Part shown: positions 7,569 to 16,894 of the stretch, one piece after another | How positions within the stretch are numbered: the first letter of the stretch is position 1 | Layout of the letters: the number at the start of each line of letters is the position of its first letter | Origin: VBAS01 sp964444975 | Lineage (GTDB): Bacteria; Bacteroidota; Bacteroidia; Chitinophagales; Chitinophagaceae | Length of the DNA: 64,000 bases | Direction of reading: 5' to 3' | Assembly (NCBI GenBank): GCA_964444975.1 | Contig: CAYUJD010000007.1 | Coordinates: 18,953 to 82,952 of the forward strand | The notes under the pieces: model-generated | Told to the model about the DNA's origin: nothing | Database searches by the model: none | What the model saw: only the letters and a program-made list of their open reading frames with translations | Translations under genes and position numbers: made by a program

Positions 7569-10500
7569 ATGCGATTGGTTCCGCTTATAATAGCAGCTTT
7601 TGTGTCAGTAATTGACAGCCCGTTATTTGCTCAAAGGACTTATAAACCCAACTCGATGCTGGCATCGGGCACCTGGCATAAAATAGCAATAAAGGAAGCC
7701 GGTGTTTATAAAGTGGATGTGGCATTTTTATCGTCTCTTGGGTTTAATACAGCCAGTCTTTCTTCTGCGTCCATCCGGCTGTTTGGAAATGGCGGGGCCA
7801 TGCTGAGCGAAGCAAATGCCGATATGCCGGCAGATGATCTTGTGGAAAATGCAATAATGATAGTGGATGGCGGCGATGGGGTTTTCGGCGGCAGCGATTA
7901 TTTTCTTTTTTATGCTCCCGGCCCCGGCCGCTGGATAAAAGATTCGCTTAACGGGAAATTTTTTCACCAGCAGAATATTTACTCAGATTCCGCTTATTAT
8001 TTCATCAGCATTGGCGGCACGGGAAAGAGAATTGCTTCACTGCAGGTAAGCACAGCTCCGTCGGTTACGGTCACTTCTTTCAACGAAAGAATTTTTCATG
8101 AACTGGATACGGTCAATCTTTTGGGCAGCGGCAAAGAATGGCTGGGCGAAGAATTTGCCGATGCACCCGGCAAAACACTGGCGAGAAATTTTTCTTTTAC
8201 TATTCCAAACCTGCTGACCTCGGCAGCAGCCACGCTTGTTTCAAATGCTGCGGCCCGGTCCATCAATGTGGCCAGCCGGTTTGATGTACGTATCAATAAC
8301 CAGCCGGTGCAGCAGCTAAATATTCCTTCCACCGGGGCGGGCATTTATGATTTGTTTGCCCAGCAGGCGTTGCAGGAAGCCGTAGTGATGATTCCGCAGG
8401 AAACATTTACGCTGAACTATATTTATGTGCCGGGCGGTTTCAATGCGCAGGGCTGGCTCAATTATTTTGAACTGCATGCACGCCGAAATCTTGCAATGGG
8501 TAATGCCGGAAGATTGCATTTCCGCGACTGGAACAGCGTGGGTAACCCGGTTTGCGAATTTGTAATTACCAATGCCAGTGCCGGCACACAGGTGTGGGAC
8601 ATTACCAACCCCTTGGAGCCGGTGAGGATGCAGGGAAATTTTTCAGGAAATGAATTCCGGTTTTCAAATGAGGGCAGCAGGTTGCGGGAGTACATCGCTT
8701 TTAACCCGACCAGTTTTTTAATACCGGCAAATACCGGCCCGGTGCCCAACCAAAATCTTCACAATGCGCAGCCGGCCGATTATTTGATTGTGACCCACAA
8801 ATCACTGAAGCAGGAAGCCGAAAGGCTGGCGGCTTTTCACCAGCAAAAAAATAATTTAAGAGTGACGGTGGTAAACACCGAACAGGTGTTTAATGAATTT
8901 TCATCGGGCAGCGCCGACCCGTCAGCCATCCGTGATTTTGTAAAAATGTATTACGATAAGTTTGGCACAAATGCTGCCAACAAACCGAAATACCTGTTGC
9001 TGTTTGGCGATGCTTCGTTTGATTATAAAAACAGGATTGCTGCAAACACAAATCTTGTTGCTGCATGGCAAAGCAAAATTTCATTTGACCCGCTCAGCAC
9101 ATACACCAGCGATGATTTTTTCGGATTCCTGGATGACAACGAAGACATCAACTCCGGCATTATCACCAACCTGCTTGATATAGGCATCGGGCGGTTGCCC
9201 GCCAAAAATCCGGCAGAAGCAAAAAATTACGTGGACAAATTGTTGGCCTATTTCAGCAAAGAAAGTTTTGGCCCATGGCGAAACAACATCACATTTATTG
9301 CAGATGACGAGGACAATAACCTGCACTTGCAGGATGCTGAACTGATAACGGGCACTACTGCATCGGTAAATCCTGTTTTCAATATTCAGAAAATTTACCT
9401 CGATGCTTATCCTCAGCAAAGCGGCAGCGCCGGCAGCCGGTACCCTGCCGTGAATGAGGCTATTACTAACCGGATAATGAGCGGTACCCTGCTTTTCAAT
9501 TTTATTGGTCATGGTGGTGCAGCCCGGCTGGCCGAAGAAGTCATCCTGGACCAGCCGATGATAAACAGTTGGGAAAACACAAACAGGCTTCCGCTGTTTG
9601 TAACGGCCACCTGCGATTTTGCACCTTACGATAATCCTTTTATCAATTCCATCGGCGAAAATATTCTGCTGCGGCCCCGCACCGGCGGCATTGCGCTGAT
9701 GACCACCACGCGGCTGGTATTTTCGTTCAGCAACCGCATTATGAACAATAACTATATGCAGTTTGCCATGCAACCCGATGCCAATGGGAAATACCGCAGC
9801 CTTGGCGAGGCCGTAATGGCTGCAAAAAATTATACCTATCAAACTTCCGGCGATATCATCAATAACCGGAAATTCACTTTACTTGGCGACCCGGCGCTTA
9901 CGCTGGCATTTCCCCGGTTTACAATAAAAACCACACGAGTGAATGACATCGATCCGGCATTGGTTGCAGACACTCTTTCTGCAGAAGAAAAAGTAACCAT
10001 CGAAGGCGAAGTGGCGGATAATAATGGTAGTGTGCTAACCGGTTTTACCGGCACTCTTTACCCGGTAGTGTACGATAAACCGCTGCCCGTTTCAACACGT
10101 GCCAATGATGCCGGCAGCCCTCAAACAATTTTTTTACAACAATCATCAATTTTATTCAGGGGAAAAACATCAGTTGTCAACGGCCGCTTCAGGTTTGAAT
10201 TTAAAATACCCAGGGACATCAATTACCAGTACGGCAACGGGAAAATCAGTTATTATGCCGAAGACGGTACTACCGATGGCAGCGATTACTTTAGCAGTTT
10301 TATCATTGGAGGCTCATCGTCGCTTGCCGATGCGGATAAAGAAGGCCCGGAATTAAAAGCCTGGCTCAATGATGAAAAATTTGTAAGCGGCAGCATTGTG
10401 AACCAGCAGCCGGTACTTATTTTGAAAATGGCCGATTCTTCCGGCATCAACACGTCCGGCACGGGTATCGGGCACGACATTACTGCCATGCTTGACAACG

Positions 10501-10994
10501 ACAACAACAGGATTTTTATACTGAACGATTTTTATGAATCGGAGCTTGACAATTTCGGCCGGGGTGCTGTTCGTTTTCAGTTGCCACAGTTAGAACCGGG
10601 CCCGCACAGTTTACGTATCAAAGCATGGGATGTGCTGAACAATTCGTCGGAGTATATCCTCGATTTTACGGTGGTGAATGATGATGAGCTGGTGATAAGC
10701 CATGTGCTGAATTATCCCAACCCGTTTACTACCAAAACACAGTTTTGGTTTGAACACAACAAACCAGGTCAGGAACTTTTAGTACGGATTCACATATATT
10801 CGCTTTCAGGTAAGGTGGTAAAAACCATTGAAAAAGCAATAAATAACGACGGTAACCGTTCTTGTGAAGCAGAATGGGACGGGCGGGATGAATTTGGCGA
10901 CAGGGTAGGCAGGGGGGTATATTTGTACCGCCTGCAGGTAACTGGCCCGGGCTTGAAAACAAGAACAGTGACAGAAAAACTGGTAGTGCTATAG
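7569..10994 (+). CDS. porU: PorU, type IX secretion C-terminal signal peptidase (C25 family)
   Basis: An 1141-residue secreted protein with an N-terminal signal (LIIAAFVSVIDSPLFA). The gingipain-type C25 peptidase domain spans roughly residues 400-770, with the catalytic pair visible as FIGHGG (His648) and VTATCDF (Cys682). The C terminus (VLNYPNPFTTKTQFWFEHN ... GRGVYLYRLQV) is a FlgD/CTD-like immunoglobulin fold. PorU is the surface sortase that removes the type IX signal domain from cargo and attaches it to lipopolysaccharide, working with PorV, PorQ and PorZ. Length and layout match the family. The next gene, 98 bp downstream, is porV. The ATG at 7569 places the signal peptide correctly. 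Confidence 0.93.
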   Translation: MRLVPLIIAAFVSVIDSPLFAQRTYKPNSMLASGTWHKIAIKEAGVYKVDVAFLSSLGFNTASLSSASIRLFGNGGAMLSEANADMPADDLVENAIMIVDGGDGVFGGSDYFLFYAPGPGRWIKDSLNGKFFHQQNIYSDSAYYFISIGGTGKRIASLQVSTAPSVTVTSFNERIFHELDTVNLLGSGKEWLGEEFADAPGKTLARNFSFTIPNLLTSAAATLVSNAAARSINVASRFDVRINNQPVQQLNIPSTGAGIYDLFAQQALQEAVVMIPQETFTLNYIYVPGGFNAQGWLNYFELHARRNLAMGNAGRLHFRDWNSVGNPVCEFVITNASAGTQVWDITNPLEPVRMQGNFSGNEFRFSNEGSRLREYIAFNPTSFLIPANTGPVPNQNLHNAQPADYLIVTHKSLKQEAERLAAFHQQKNNLRVTVVNTEQVFNEFSSGSADPSAIRDFVKMYYDKFGTNAANKPKYLLLFGDASFDYKNRIAANTNLVAAWQSKISFDPLSTYTSDDFFGFLDDNEDINSGIITNLLDIGIGRLPAKNPAEAKNYVDKLLAYFSKESFGPWRNNITFIADDEDNNLHLQDAELITGTTASVNPVFNIQKIYLDAYPQQSGSAGSRYPAVNEAITNRIMSGTLLFNFIGHGGAARLAEEVILDQPMINSWENTNRLPLFVTATCDFAPYDNPFINSIGENILLRPRTGGIALMTTTRLVFSFSNRIMNNNYMQFAMQPDANGKYRSLGEAVMAAKNYTYQTSGDIINNRKFTLLGDPALTLAFPRFTIKTTRVNDIDPALVADTLSAEEKVTIEGEVADNNGSVLTGFTGTLYPVVYDKPLPVSTRANDAGSPQTIFLQQSSILFRGKTSVVNGRFRFEFKIPRDINYQYGNGKISYYAEDGTTDGSDYFSSFIIGGSSSLADADKEGPELKAWLNDEKFVSGSIVNQQPVLILKMADSSGINTSGTGIGHDITAMLDNDNNRIFILNDFYESELDNFGRGAVRFQLPQLEPGPHSLRIKAWDVLNNSSEYILDFTVVNDDELVISHVLNYPNPFTTKTQFWFEHNKPGQELLVRIHIYSLSGKVVKTIEKAINNDGNRSCEAEWDGRDEFGDRVGRGVYLYRLQVTGPGLKTRTVTEKLVVL

Positions 10995-11061
10995 CCAATA
11001 TTAGCGATTCGGTGCTGAATAAAAAATAAGCATTTTCGGACACTGATTTTTAAAATTCGTC

Positions 11062-11069
11062 TATATTTA
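11062..11069 (+). promoter_or_regulatory. Possible -7 box upstream of porV
   Basis: TATATTTA matches the Bacteroidota -7 consensus TAnnTTTG at seven of eight positions and sits 23 bp upstream of the porV ATG. No clear -33 TTG is seen at the right spacing, so this is a weak call. Confidence 0.3.
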
Positions 11070-11092
11070 CACAATAACATAAACTCTTACTA

Positions 11093-12250
11093 ATGAGACC
11101 AACTGCTATCAAACTATCTGCTGCAATCCTTCTTGTACTTGGAATTGCTCCCGGCATCAAGGCTCAGAATGTTGACCCCATTAATGTTGTCACCACTGCT
11201 GTTCCCTTCCTTCGCATTTCGCCCGATGCTCGGGCTGCCGGTATGGGCGACCTGGCGCTGGCCACCTCACCTGATGCCAACTCATCTTTCTGGAATCTTG
11301 CTAAAATTCCTTTTAATACAGAAATAGGTGGTGTTTCTGCTTCGTATACTCCCTGGTTAAAAGATATTTTGAACGATGTTTACCTTGCTTCACTGGCCGG
11401 GTACTATAAATGGGATGAACAGCAGGCCATTTCCGCTTCGTTAAGATATTTCAGCCTGGGCAATATCCAGTTCACCGATAATCTTGGCAATGATCTGAAT
11501 ACTTTCCGCCCACGGGAATTTGGAATTGATGTGGGCTATTCACGCAAACTGTCTGATAAAGCCGGTATCGGTGTCGGTCTGAAGTATATTTATTCCAACC
11601 TGGCTGAAGGTCCGGCTGCGGGTAATAATTATAAAGCAGCCAGCGCTGTAGCCGGCGATCTTGCATTTTTCCTCAATGGGCATAACGACCAGGGTCAGGG
11701 ATGGGCTTTCGGCGCAGTGATGAGCAACCTCGGTTCAAAAATTTCTTATACCGATAATGCAGATCAAAAGGACTATATACCGGCAAATCTCGGAATCGGC
11801 ACTACTTATACAAGAGTATTCAATAGCGCCAATAAAATCACCTTTGGAGTTGACCTGAACAAACTGCTTGTACCTACACCTCCTGCAGATCCGGCAACAC
11901 AGCAGGAACTGGAAGATTACCGCAGCAAGAGTGTCATCAGCAGCTGGTTCAGCTCATTTGGCGATGCGCCGGGTGGCTTCAGCGAAGAAGTAAAGGAATT
12001 CCAGGTTTCCATCGGCGCCGAATATATGTACAATAACCAGTTTGCACTCCGCACCGGTTATTTTCATGAAGACAAAACAAAAGGCAACCGCCGCTATTTC
12101 ACCATGGGCGTAGGCATCAAATACCAGAGCTTTGGTCTTGATTTCTCTTACCTGCTTCCTTCGGGCAGTGGGGTTGACCGCAATCCTTTGTCAAACACAT
12201 TGCGCTTCTCGCTTCATTTCAACTTTGATGGAGCTGCAGCGGCTAAATAA
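11093..12250 (+). CDS. porV: PorV (LptO), type IX secretion outer-membrane shuttle protein
   Basis: A 385-residue outer-membrane beta-barrel with a signal peptide ending near GIKAQ. It contains the PorV signature PFLRISPDARAAGMGDLALA followed by SSFWNLAKI, a region shared with the FadL/PorV/PorQ group. The C terminus ends in strand residues NTLRFSLHFNF. PorV binds cargo as it leaves the SprA translocon and carries it to the PorU sortase. It lies directly downstream of porU with only 98 bp between them, and a terminator follows the stop codon. Confidence 0.92.
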   Translation: MRPTAIKLSAAILLVLGIAPGIKAQNVDPINVVTTAVPFLRISPDARAAGMGDLALATSPDANSSFWNLAKIPFNTEIGGVSASYTPWLKDILNDVYLASLAGYYKWDEQQAISASLRYFSLGNIQFTDNLGNDLNTFRPREFGIDVGYSRKLSDKAGIGVGLKYIYSNLAEGPAAGNNYKAASAVAGDLAFFLNGHNDQGQGWAFGAVMSNLGSKISYTDNADQKDYIPANLGIGTTYTRVFNSANKITFGVDLNKLLVPTPPADPATQQELEDYRSKSVISSWFSSFGDAPGGFSEEVKEFQVSIGAEYMYNNQFALRTGYFHEDKTKGNRRYFTMGVGIKYQSFGLDFSYLLPSGSGVDRNPLSNTLRFSLHFNFDGAAAAK

Positions 12251-12270
12251 TTTTGTAAAACAATTTCAGC

Positions 12271-12297
12271 GACGCCTCAGCACGGGGCGTCTTTTTT
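12271..12297 (+). terminator. Rho-independent terminator after porV
   Basis: The stem GACGCC (12271-12276) / GGCGTC (12286-12291) is followed by six T. It is placed 20 bp after the porV stop codon. Confidence 0.75.
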
Positions 12298-12320
12298 ATT
12301 TTTGAAAAAACAGTTTCACT

Positions 12321-12803
12321 ATGGCTTATCGCATCGGCAGCGGAGTTGATTTTCACCGGCTGGAAAAAGGAAGGGCATTATGGATTGGCGGCGTAAAAAT
12401 TCCGCATAAAAAAGGAGCCGCCGGCCACAGCGATGCCGATGTGCTGCTGCACGCCATTTGCGATGCCCTGCTGGGCGCACTGGCATTGGGCGATATCGGC
12501 TTTCATTTTCCCAATACGTCGGATGAATTCAAAGATATTGAGAGCAGCAGGCTGCTGCAGCAGACAATGGAAATAGTAAGGAAAGAAAATTACTCCGTGG
12601 TAAATATTGACAGTACCGTTTGCCTGCAGGAGCCTAAAATAAAACCGTACACGGCAGAAATGAGAAAAATCATTGCTGTAATCACCGGCATTACTGTAAA
12701 TGATATTTCAATAAAAGCCACCACTACCGAAGAAATGGGCTTTGTTGGAAAAGGAAAAGGGATAATGGCGTATGCCACTGTGTTGTTGAAGAAGAGTGAG
12801 TGA
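12321..12803 (+). CDS. ispF: IspF, 2-C-methyl-D-erythritol 2,4-cyclodiphosphate synthase
   Basis: A 160-residue enzyme of full family length. Metal ligands are in VDFHRL (Asp10, His12), followed by the GHSDADVLLHAICDALLGA signature, GDIGFHFP, and a C-terminal region with KATTTEEMGFVGKGKGI. It converts CDP-methylerythritol 2-phosphate to the cyclic diphosphate with release of CMP in the cytosolic MEP isoprenoid pathway, and works as a trimer. It starts just after the porV terminator, so it probably has its own promoter. No other MEP gene is nearby. Confidence 0.95.
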   Translation: MAYRIGSGVDFHRLEKGRALWIGGVKIPHKKGAAGHSDADVLLHAICDALLGALALGDIGFHFPNTSDEFKDIESSRLLQQTMEIVRKENYSVVNIDSTVCLQEPKIKPYTAEMRKIIAVITGITVNDISIKATTTEEMGFVGKGKGIMAYATVLLKKSE

Positions 12804-12815
12804 GGATGAGATAGA

Positions 12816-12911
12816 TTGATGGCTTGATGGTTAGATGGTTAGATGGTTTGCTTGCTTGATTGTTTTTCCCATAGTGTGAAGATTAACCATCAAACAATTC
12901 AGCCATCAAAC
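12816..12911. repeat. Inverted, partly tandem TTGATGG word repeat between ispF and dut
   Basis: The left arm (12816-12850) is built of GATGG words, TTGATGGCTTGATGGTTAGA then TGGTTAGATGG. The right arm (12885-12911) carries the inverse words AACCATCAA and GCCATCAA. The two arms could pair around the intervening 35 bases. It is non-coding and of unknown role. Confidence 0.5.
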
Positions 12912-12955
12912 ATTGCTCCCTGCCCTTGTGCCTTCATTAGTTTATCTTTGCCGCA

Positions 12956-13399
12956 ATGCCATCAGTCAAAATCAGGATTGTAAATACATCGGCGAATCCC
13001 TTACCGCAATACGCTACCGAAGGTTCATCAGGGATGGACATCAGGGCTTCCATACCTGCCCCGGTTAAGCTGCAGCCGATGGAAAGAGTATTAATACCAA
13101 CCGGGCTGTTTATTGAATTACCTTATGGCTGCGAAGCGCAGATACGACCCCGTAGCGGACTTGCCATCAAATATGGCATTACCTGCCTGAACACTCCCGG
13201 CACCATTGATGCCGATTACCGCGGGGAAATTAAGATTATCTTAATCAACCTTTCAGCCGAAGAGCAGGTCATTCACCCGGGCGACAGGATAGCGCAAATG
13301 ATAATTCAACGGGTGGAAAAAGCGGAACTGGAAGAGGTGGAAATTTTAAGCGAAACCATAAGAGCGGGTGGCGGTTTTGGCCATACAGGCAAACATTAA
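12956..13399 (+). CDS. dut: dUTP diphosphatase
   Basis: A 147-residue trimeric dUTPase with all five motifs recognisable: the GSSGMDIRA region, RPRSGLAIKYGI, TIDADYRGEIKI, the HPGDRIAQMI region, and the C-terminal P-loop-like GGGFGHTGKH. It hydrolyses dUTP to dUMP and pyrophosphate, keeping uracil out of DNA and feeding dTMP synthesis. The usual final motif reads RGxGGFGSTG; here it is RAGGGFGHTG, a mild variation. The next gene, DUF4292, begins 3 bp after the stop codon, so they are co-transcribed. Confidence 0.94.
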   Translation: MPSVKIRIVNTSANPLPQYATEGSSGMDIRASIPAPVKLQPMERVLIPTGLFIELPYGCEAQIRPRSGLAIKYGITCLNTPGTIDADYRGEIKIILINLSAEEQVIHPGDRIAQMIIQRVEKAELEEVEILSETIRAGGGFGHTGKH

Positions 13400-13402
13400 A
13401 AA

Positions 13403-14218
13403 GTGATGAGGTTTATTATCATATTGGGCACAGCAGCGCTGCTTGTTTCGTCCTGCCGGTCTGCACGGAAGATTCAATCGGCTATTTCGGTAAAAAAAGA
13501 TACCGTGGAAACAGTGGCAGCGGTTGATCTCCGGGGCGATTCCATCCGCTTTATGAATGAAACCTATCATAAACTGCAGCAGAATAAAATTGAGTTTGAA
13601 ACTTTTTCAGCCAAAATAAACACCGACTACCAGGGCAGCGACGGGAAAAAATATGACGTGAATGTTTTTGTACGGATGAAAAAAGACAGCATCATCTGGC
13701 TGTCAGTAAACGGCGCACTGGGTATTGAAGGTATGCGGATAGTAATAGATAATGATTCGGTGCAGATACTGAATAAGCTGGATAAAGAATACCAGGTTCG
13801 ATCGCTGGCCTACCTGCAGGAGGTGGCCGCCCTGCCGCTTGACCTGCGCTCCATGCAGGAGCTCATCATCGGCAACCCGGTATTTCTTGACAGCAATTTT
13901 ATTTCTTATTCTACGGACGGAAATATTATTTCGCTGCTGAGTGAAGGAGAATGGTTCAGGCATCTTATTTCCATGAATAATAACGATCACCTGGTGCTGC
14001 ACAGCAAGCTGGACGATGTGGATATACTGCGCAACCGCACCTGTTTTCTTACTTATTCGGAATATGAAAACAAGAAAGGTGTTAATTTTTCCACCAACCG
14101 CCTGGTATCTGTTACTGAAAAAACAAAGCTGGATGTAAAGCTGAACTTCAAGCAGTATGGGTTTAATGAAACGTTAAGCTTCCCGTTTTCCATCCCCAAA
14201 AACTATAAAAGGATTTAG
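13403..14218 (+). CDS. DUF4292 family lipoprotein
   Basis: A 271-residue protein with a lipoprotein signal (FIIILGTAALLVSSC) and an acyl cysteine near residue 18. The remainder resembles DUF4292, a Bacteroidota family with a LolA/LolB-like half-barrel fold: SAKINTDYQG, VFVRMKKDSIIWLSVNGALGIEGMR and a C-terminal beta-rich part. Its biochemical role is not established; lipoprotein or lipid carriage in the periplasm is an inference from fold. The gene is coupled to dut and followed by the EnvC-like gene, an arrangement common in this phylum, suggesting an envelope role. Confidence 0.8.
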   Translation: MMRFIIILGTAALLVSSCRSARKIQSAISVKKDTVETVAAVDLRGDSIRFMNETYHKLQQNKIEFETFSAKINTDYQGSDGKKYDVNVFVRMKKDSIIWLSVNGALGIEGMRIVIDNDSVQILNKLDKEYQVRSLAYLQEVAALPLDLRSMQELIIGNPVFLDSNFISYSTDGNIISLLSEGEWFRHLISMNNNDHLVLHSKLDDVDILRNRTCFLTYSEYENKKGVNFSTNRLVSVTEKTKLDVKLNFKQYGFNETLSFPFSIPKNYKRI

Positions 14219-14301
14219 CAAATAAAATTTAATTTGCAGGTTGCCGTTCTTTACCAATTTCAATACGCTTATGTTCATCTCACTTTCGGCGGCAAATATA
14301 A

Positions 14302-15597
14302 ATGACCAGTACGATGAGAAATACATTCTTTTTACTTTCCGTATTCCTGTTTGCAGGCGGTGTTCTTTTTGCCCAGCAAACGGATGATAAGGCCAAACTG
14401 GAGAAAGAAAGACAGGAAATTCAGCAGGAAATAAAAGAAATACAGAGCCAGTATGATAAAATAAAGGGCCAAAAAAAACAGATAGTGGGGCAGTACAATC
14501 TGCTTGAAAGGAAAGTGAAACTGCAAAACCGCTACATCAGCAACATCAACCGTGAACTTCGCATGATTGACGATGATATTTACCTGAGCAACCTGGAAAT
14601 TTACCGGCTCAGCAGGTTGCTGGATACGCTGAAAGCACAATATGCCCGCAGCGTGGTATATGCTTATAAAAACAGGAGCACATACGATTTCCTGAACTTT
14701 ATTTTTTCAGCCGCCAGCTTCAACGATGCCATGAAGCGGATTGCCTACCTGAAAAGCTACCGGGCCTACCGTGAGCAGCAGGTGAGCACCATCAGGGAAA
14801 CACAGGCAACCATTGCCAGGAGAAAAGAAGAACAGATAGGCAAGAAAAAACAAAAAGACGAAGCGCTGAAAAACCAGACCGAGCAGGCAAGAGTGCTGGA
14901 AAGCCAGAAGAGGGAAAAAGATGCTGTGCTTGCCAGTCTGAAATCGCAGGAAAAGAACCTGGAAAAACAATTGGCAGCCAAAAAGAAAAAAGACAGGGAT
15001 TTGCAAAATGCCATTGCTGCGATAGTGCGCCGCGAAATAGAAGCGGCTAAGAAAAAAGCTGCTGAAGATGCGGCAAAAAATAAACCGGTAACAACGGAAA
15101 CACCGGTAACAACAAACCTAATAACAAAACCAGCCACTGCGAAAACACCGGTTATTTTTAATACGGAAGCCGATTTAAAACTGAACGCCAACTTTGAATC
15201 GAACCGCAGCCGCCTGCCCTGGCCGGTTGACCAGGGATACGTCTGCATTCATTTCGGTTCGTACCAGATTGGCGACACAAAGCTGAAAGGCGAAAACCCG
15301 GGCATCACCATTTGCACTCCCGCGGCAGGAGTAAATGCCAAAGCCGTGTTTGACGGCGAAGTAGTGGGTGTGTTCAACATTGCCGACACCAGGGTGATTA
15401 CCATCAGGCATGGAAAATATTTTACCACCTACAGCAATCTTTCATCGGTGAATGTGTCAAAAGGCGCCATGGTAAAAACCGGGGAGGTAATTGGCAAAGT
15501 GGGGGTAGATACTGATGATGGATCCGGCGGCAAACTCGATTTCCTGCTGATGATAGAAACCAAAAATGTAAATCCGGAGCCCTGGTTGAGAAAATAA
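14302..15597 (+). CDS. EnvC-type murein hydrolase activator (coiled coil plus degenerate LytM/M23)
   Basis: A 431-residue exported protein. The signal peptide follows an ATG at 14302 or 14314 (MRNTFFLLSVFLFAGGVLFA). A long coiled coil (about residues 25-250) rich in K, E and Q is followed by a TTETPVTTN-type linker and a C-terminal LytM/M23 domain (about 290-431). Metal ligands expected in M23 enzymes are altered. The usual Y-x-H-L is YSNL, and the usual LHFE strand reads LDFLL. The domain is therefore probably not catalytic, as in E. coli EnvC, which activates amidases at the division septum. It lies in one direction with dut and DUF4292. Confidence 0.85.
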   Translation: MTSTMRNTFFLLSVFLFAGGVLFAQQTDDKAKLEKERQEIQQEIKEIQSQYDKIKGQKKQIVGQYNLLERKVKLQNRYISNINRELRMIDDDIYLSNLEIYRLSRLLDTLKAQYARSVVYAYKNRSTYDFLNFIFSAASFNDAMKRIAYLKSYRAYREQQVSTIRETQATIARRKEEQIGKKKQKDEALKNQTEQARVLESQKREKDAVLASLKSQEKNLEKQLAAKKKKDRDLQNAIAAIVRREIEAAKKKAAEDAAKNKPVTTETPVTTNLITKPATAKTPVIFNTEADLKLNANFESNRSRLPWPVDQGYVCIHFGSYQIGDTKLKGENPGITICTPAAGVNAKAVFDGEVVGVFNIADTRVITIRHGKYFTTYSNLSSVNVSKGAMVKTGEVIGKVGVDTDDGSGGKLDFLLMIETKNVNPEPWLRK

Positions 15598-15609
15598 TTG
15601 TTTCGGACT

Positions 15610-15630
15610 GGCGGCTCTCCGCCGCAGTTT
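15610..15630 (+). terminator. Short hairpin between convergent EnvC-like gene and bshA
   Basis: The stem GGCGG / CCGCC (15610-15614, 15619-15623) with a CTCT loop is followed by a T-rich stretch. It is placed between convergent genes and could serve both, but the stem is short. Confidence 0.45.
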
Positions 15631-15633
15631 ATT

Positions 15634-16752
15634 TTATAAAAATCTCTCGTATAGATTTTCGTACAGCGGCACTATGTTGCTGATGTCATACTTTTTAGCA
15701 TGAGCCGCCGCTCTTGTTTTAAATTGTTTCAGGGTTTCGTTGTCACGCAGAATTTTTATTGCCTGCTGTCCCATGGTTTTCACATCACCCACAGCGCCGA
15801 GATAACCTGTTTCGCCGGGAATATTTATTTCAGAAAGTCCGCCGGCGTTGGAAGTAACCACCGGCACACCGGCAGCCATGGCTTCCAGCGCAGCCAATCC
15901 GAAGCTTTCATACTCGGAAGGAAGCAAAAACAAATCGGCAATAGCGAGAATATCTTCCATTTGTTCCTGCTTGCCCACAAAGCGTATTTCATCGCAAAGG
16001 TTCAGTTCACGGCAGAGGTCTTCGGCGGCGGGCCGTTCGGGGCCATCGCCAATCAGCATCAGCCGGCTGGGAATTTTGTCATTTACTTCTTTAAAAATTT
16101 TTATCACATCGGGTATCCGCTTCAGCTTTCTGAAGTTGGAGGCATGCATCAGCACCCGTTCACCGTTGGGCGCAATCATTTTTTTAAACGCATCAATCGG
16201 CTTACGGTTAAAGCGGCTCACATCCACAAAGTTTACAATCACCTCGATTTCCTTTTTGATGCTGAAATGCTTGTAGGTTTCGTCACGCAGGTTTTTCGAT
16301 ACGGCTGTGATGGCATCGCTTTCGTTGATGGAAAAGGTGACCACAGGCGCATAAGTTTTATCGCGGCCCACCAGCGTGATGTCGGTGCCGTGCAGCGTGG
16401 TGATGAAGGGAATGTTTTTTCCTTCTTTCTTCAGAATTTGCCTGGCCATGTAAGCGGCCGAGGCATGCGGAATAGCATAATGCACATGCAGCAGGTCAAG
16501 GTCGTTGTTTTTAATCACATCCACCATGGTACTGGCCAGCGCCGTTTCGTACGGCGGGTAGTCAAACAATGGATAAGTGGGCACCTGCACCTCGTGGTAA
16601 AAAATATTGGGTGTAAAAGCGCCCAGCCGCACCGGTTGCTGGTAAGTGATGAAGTGCACCAGGTGCCCTTTTTGTGCAAGGGCTTTGCCCAGTTCGGTGG
16701 CCAGCACACCGGAACCGCCGAAAGTGGGATAACAAACAATTCCGATGCGCAT
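15634..16752 (-). CDS. bshA: BshA, N-acetyl-alpha-D-glucosaminyl L-malate synthase
   Basis: A GT4-family glycosyltransferase of 372 aa from the ATG at 16752 (MRIGIVCYPTFGGSG), chosen over an upstream ATG six codons earlier. It shows the BshA-specific N terminus, TTLHGTDITLVG, the phosphate-binding HASNFRKLKR, and the GT4 E-x7-E element (PSEYESFGLAALEAMAAG). It transfers GlcNAc from UDP-GlcNAc to L-malate, the first step of bacillithiol synthesis in the cytosol. Bacillithiol could be the thiol that carries persulfide for the dioxygenase at the start of this window; that link is inference. Confidence 0.93.
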   Translation of the reverse strand: MRIGIVCYPTFGGSGVLATELGKALAQKGHLVHFITYQQPVRLGAFTPNIFYHEVQVPTYPLFDYPPYETALASTMVDVIKNNDLDLLHVHYAIPHASAAYMARQILKKEGKNIPFITTLHGTDITLVGRDKTYAPVVTFSINESDAITAVSKNLRDETYKHFSIKKEIEVIVNFVDVSRFNRKPIDAFKKMIAPNGERVLMHASNFRKLKRIPDVIKIFKEVNDKIPSRLMLIGDGPERPAAEDLCRELNLCDEIRFVGKQEQMEDILAIADLFLLPSEYESFGLAALEAMAAGVPVVTSNAGGLSEINIPGETGYLGAVGDVKTMGQQAIKILRDNETLKQFKTRAAAHAKKYDISNIVPLYENLYERFL

Positions 16753-16894
16753 GGTTTTGGTAATTGTCATAGAACCCGAAGGTAAACACTAAAATGTTAT
16801 ACATGTTTACCGCTTATATCAATAATTTGTTACAAAATACTGCATGCCGTATTTTTCAGTCTTCAAAATAAAACTTACCAAAATCATAAACAGG

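Noticed and set aside
9081..9842. 253-codon frame antisense to porU
   Set aside because: It covers the catalytic part of porU and has no domain likeness.
15700..16785. 361-codon frame antisense to bshA
   Set aside because: It lies fully across bshA, which has clear motifs; the residues are of shadow type (rich in His, Gln and Arg).
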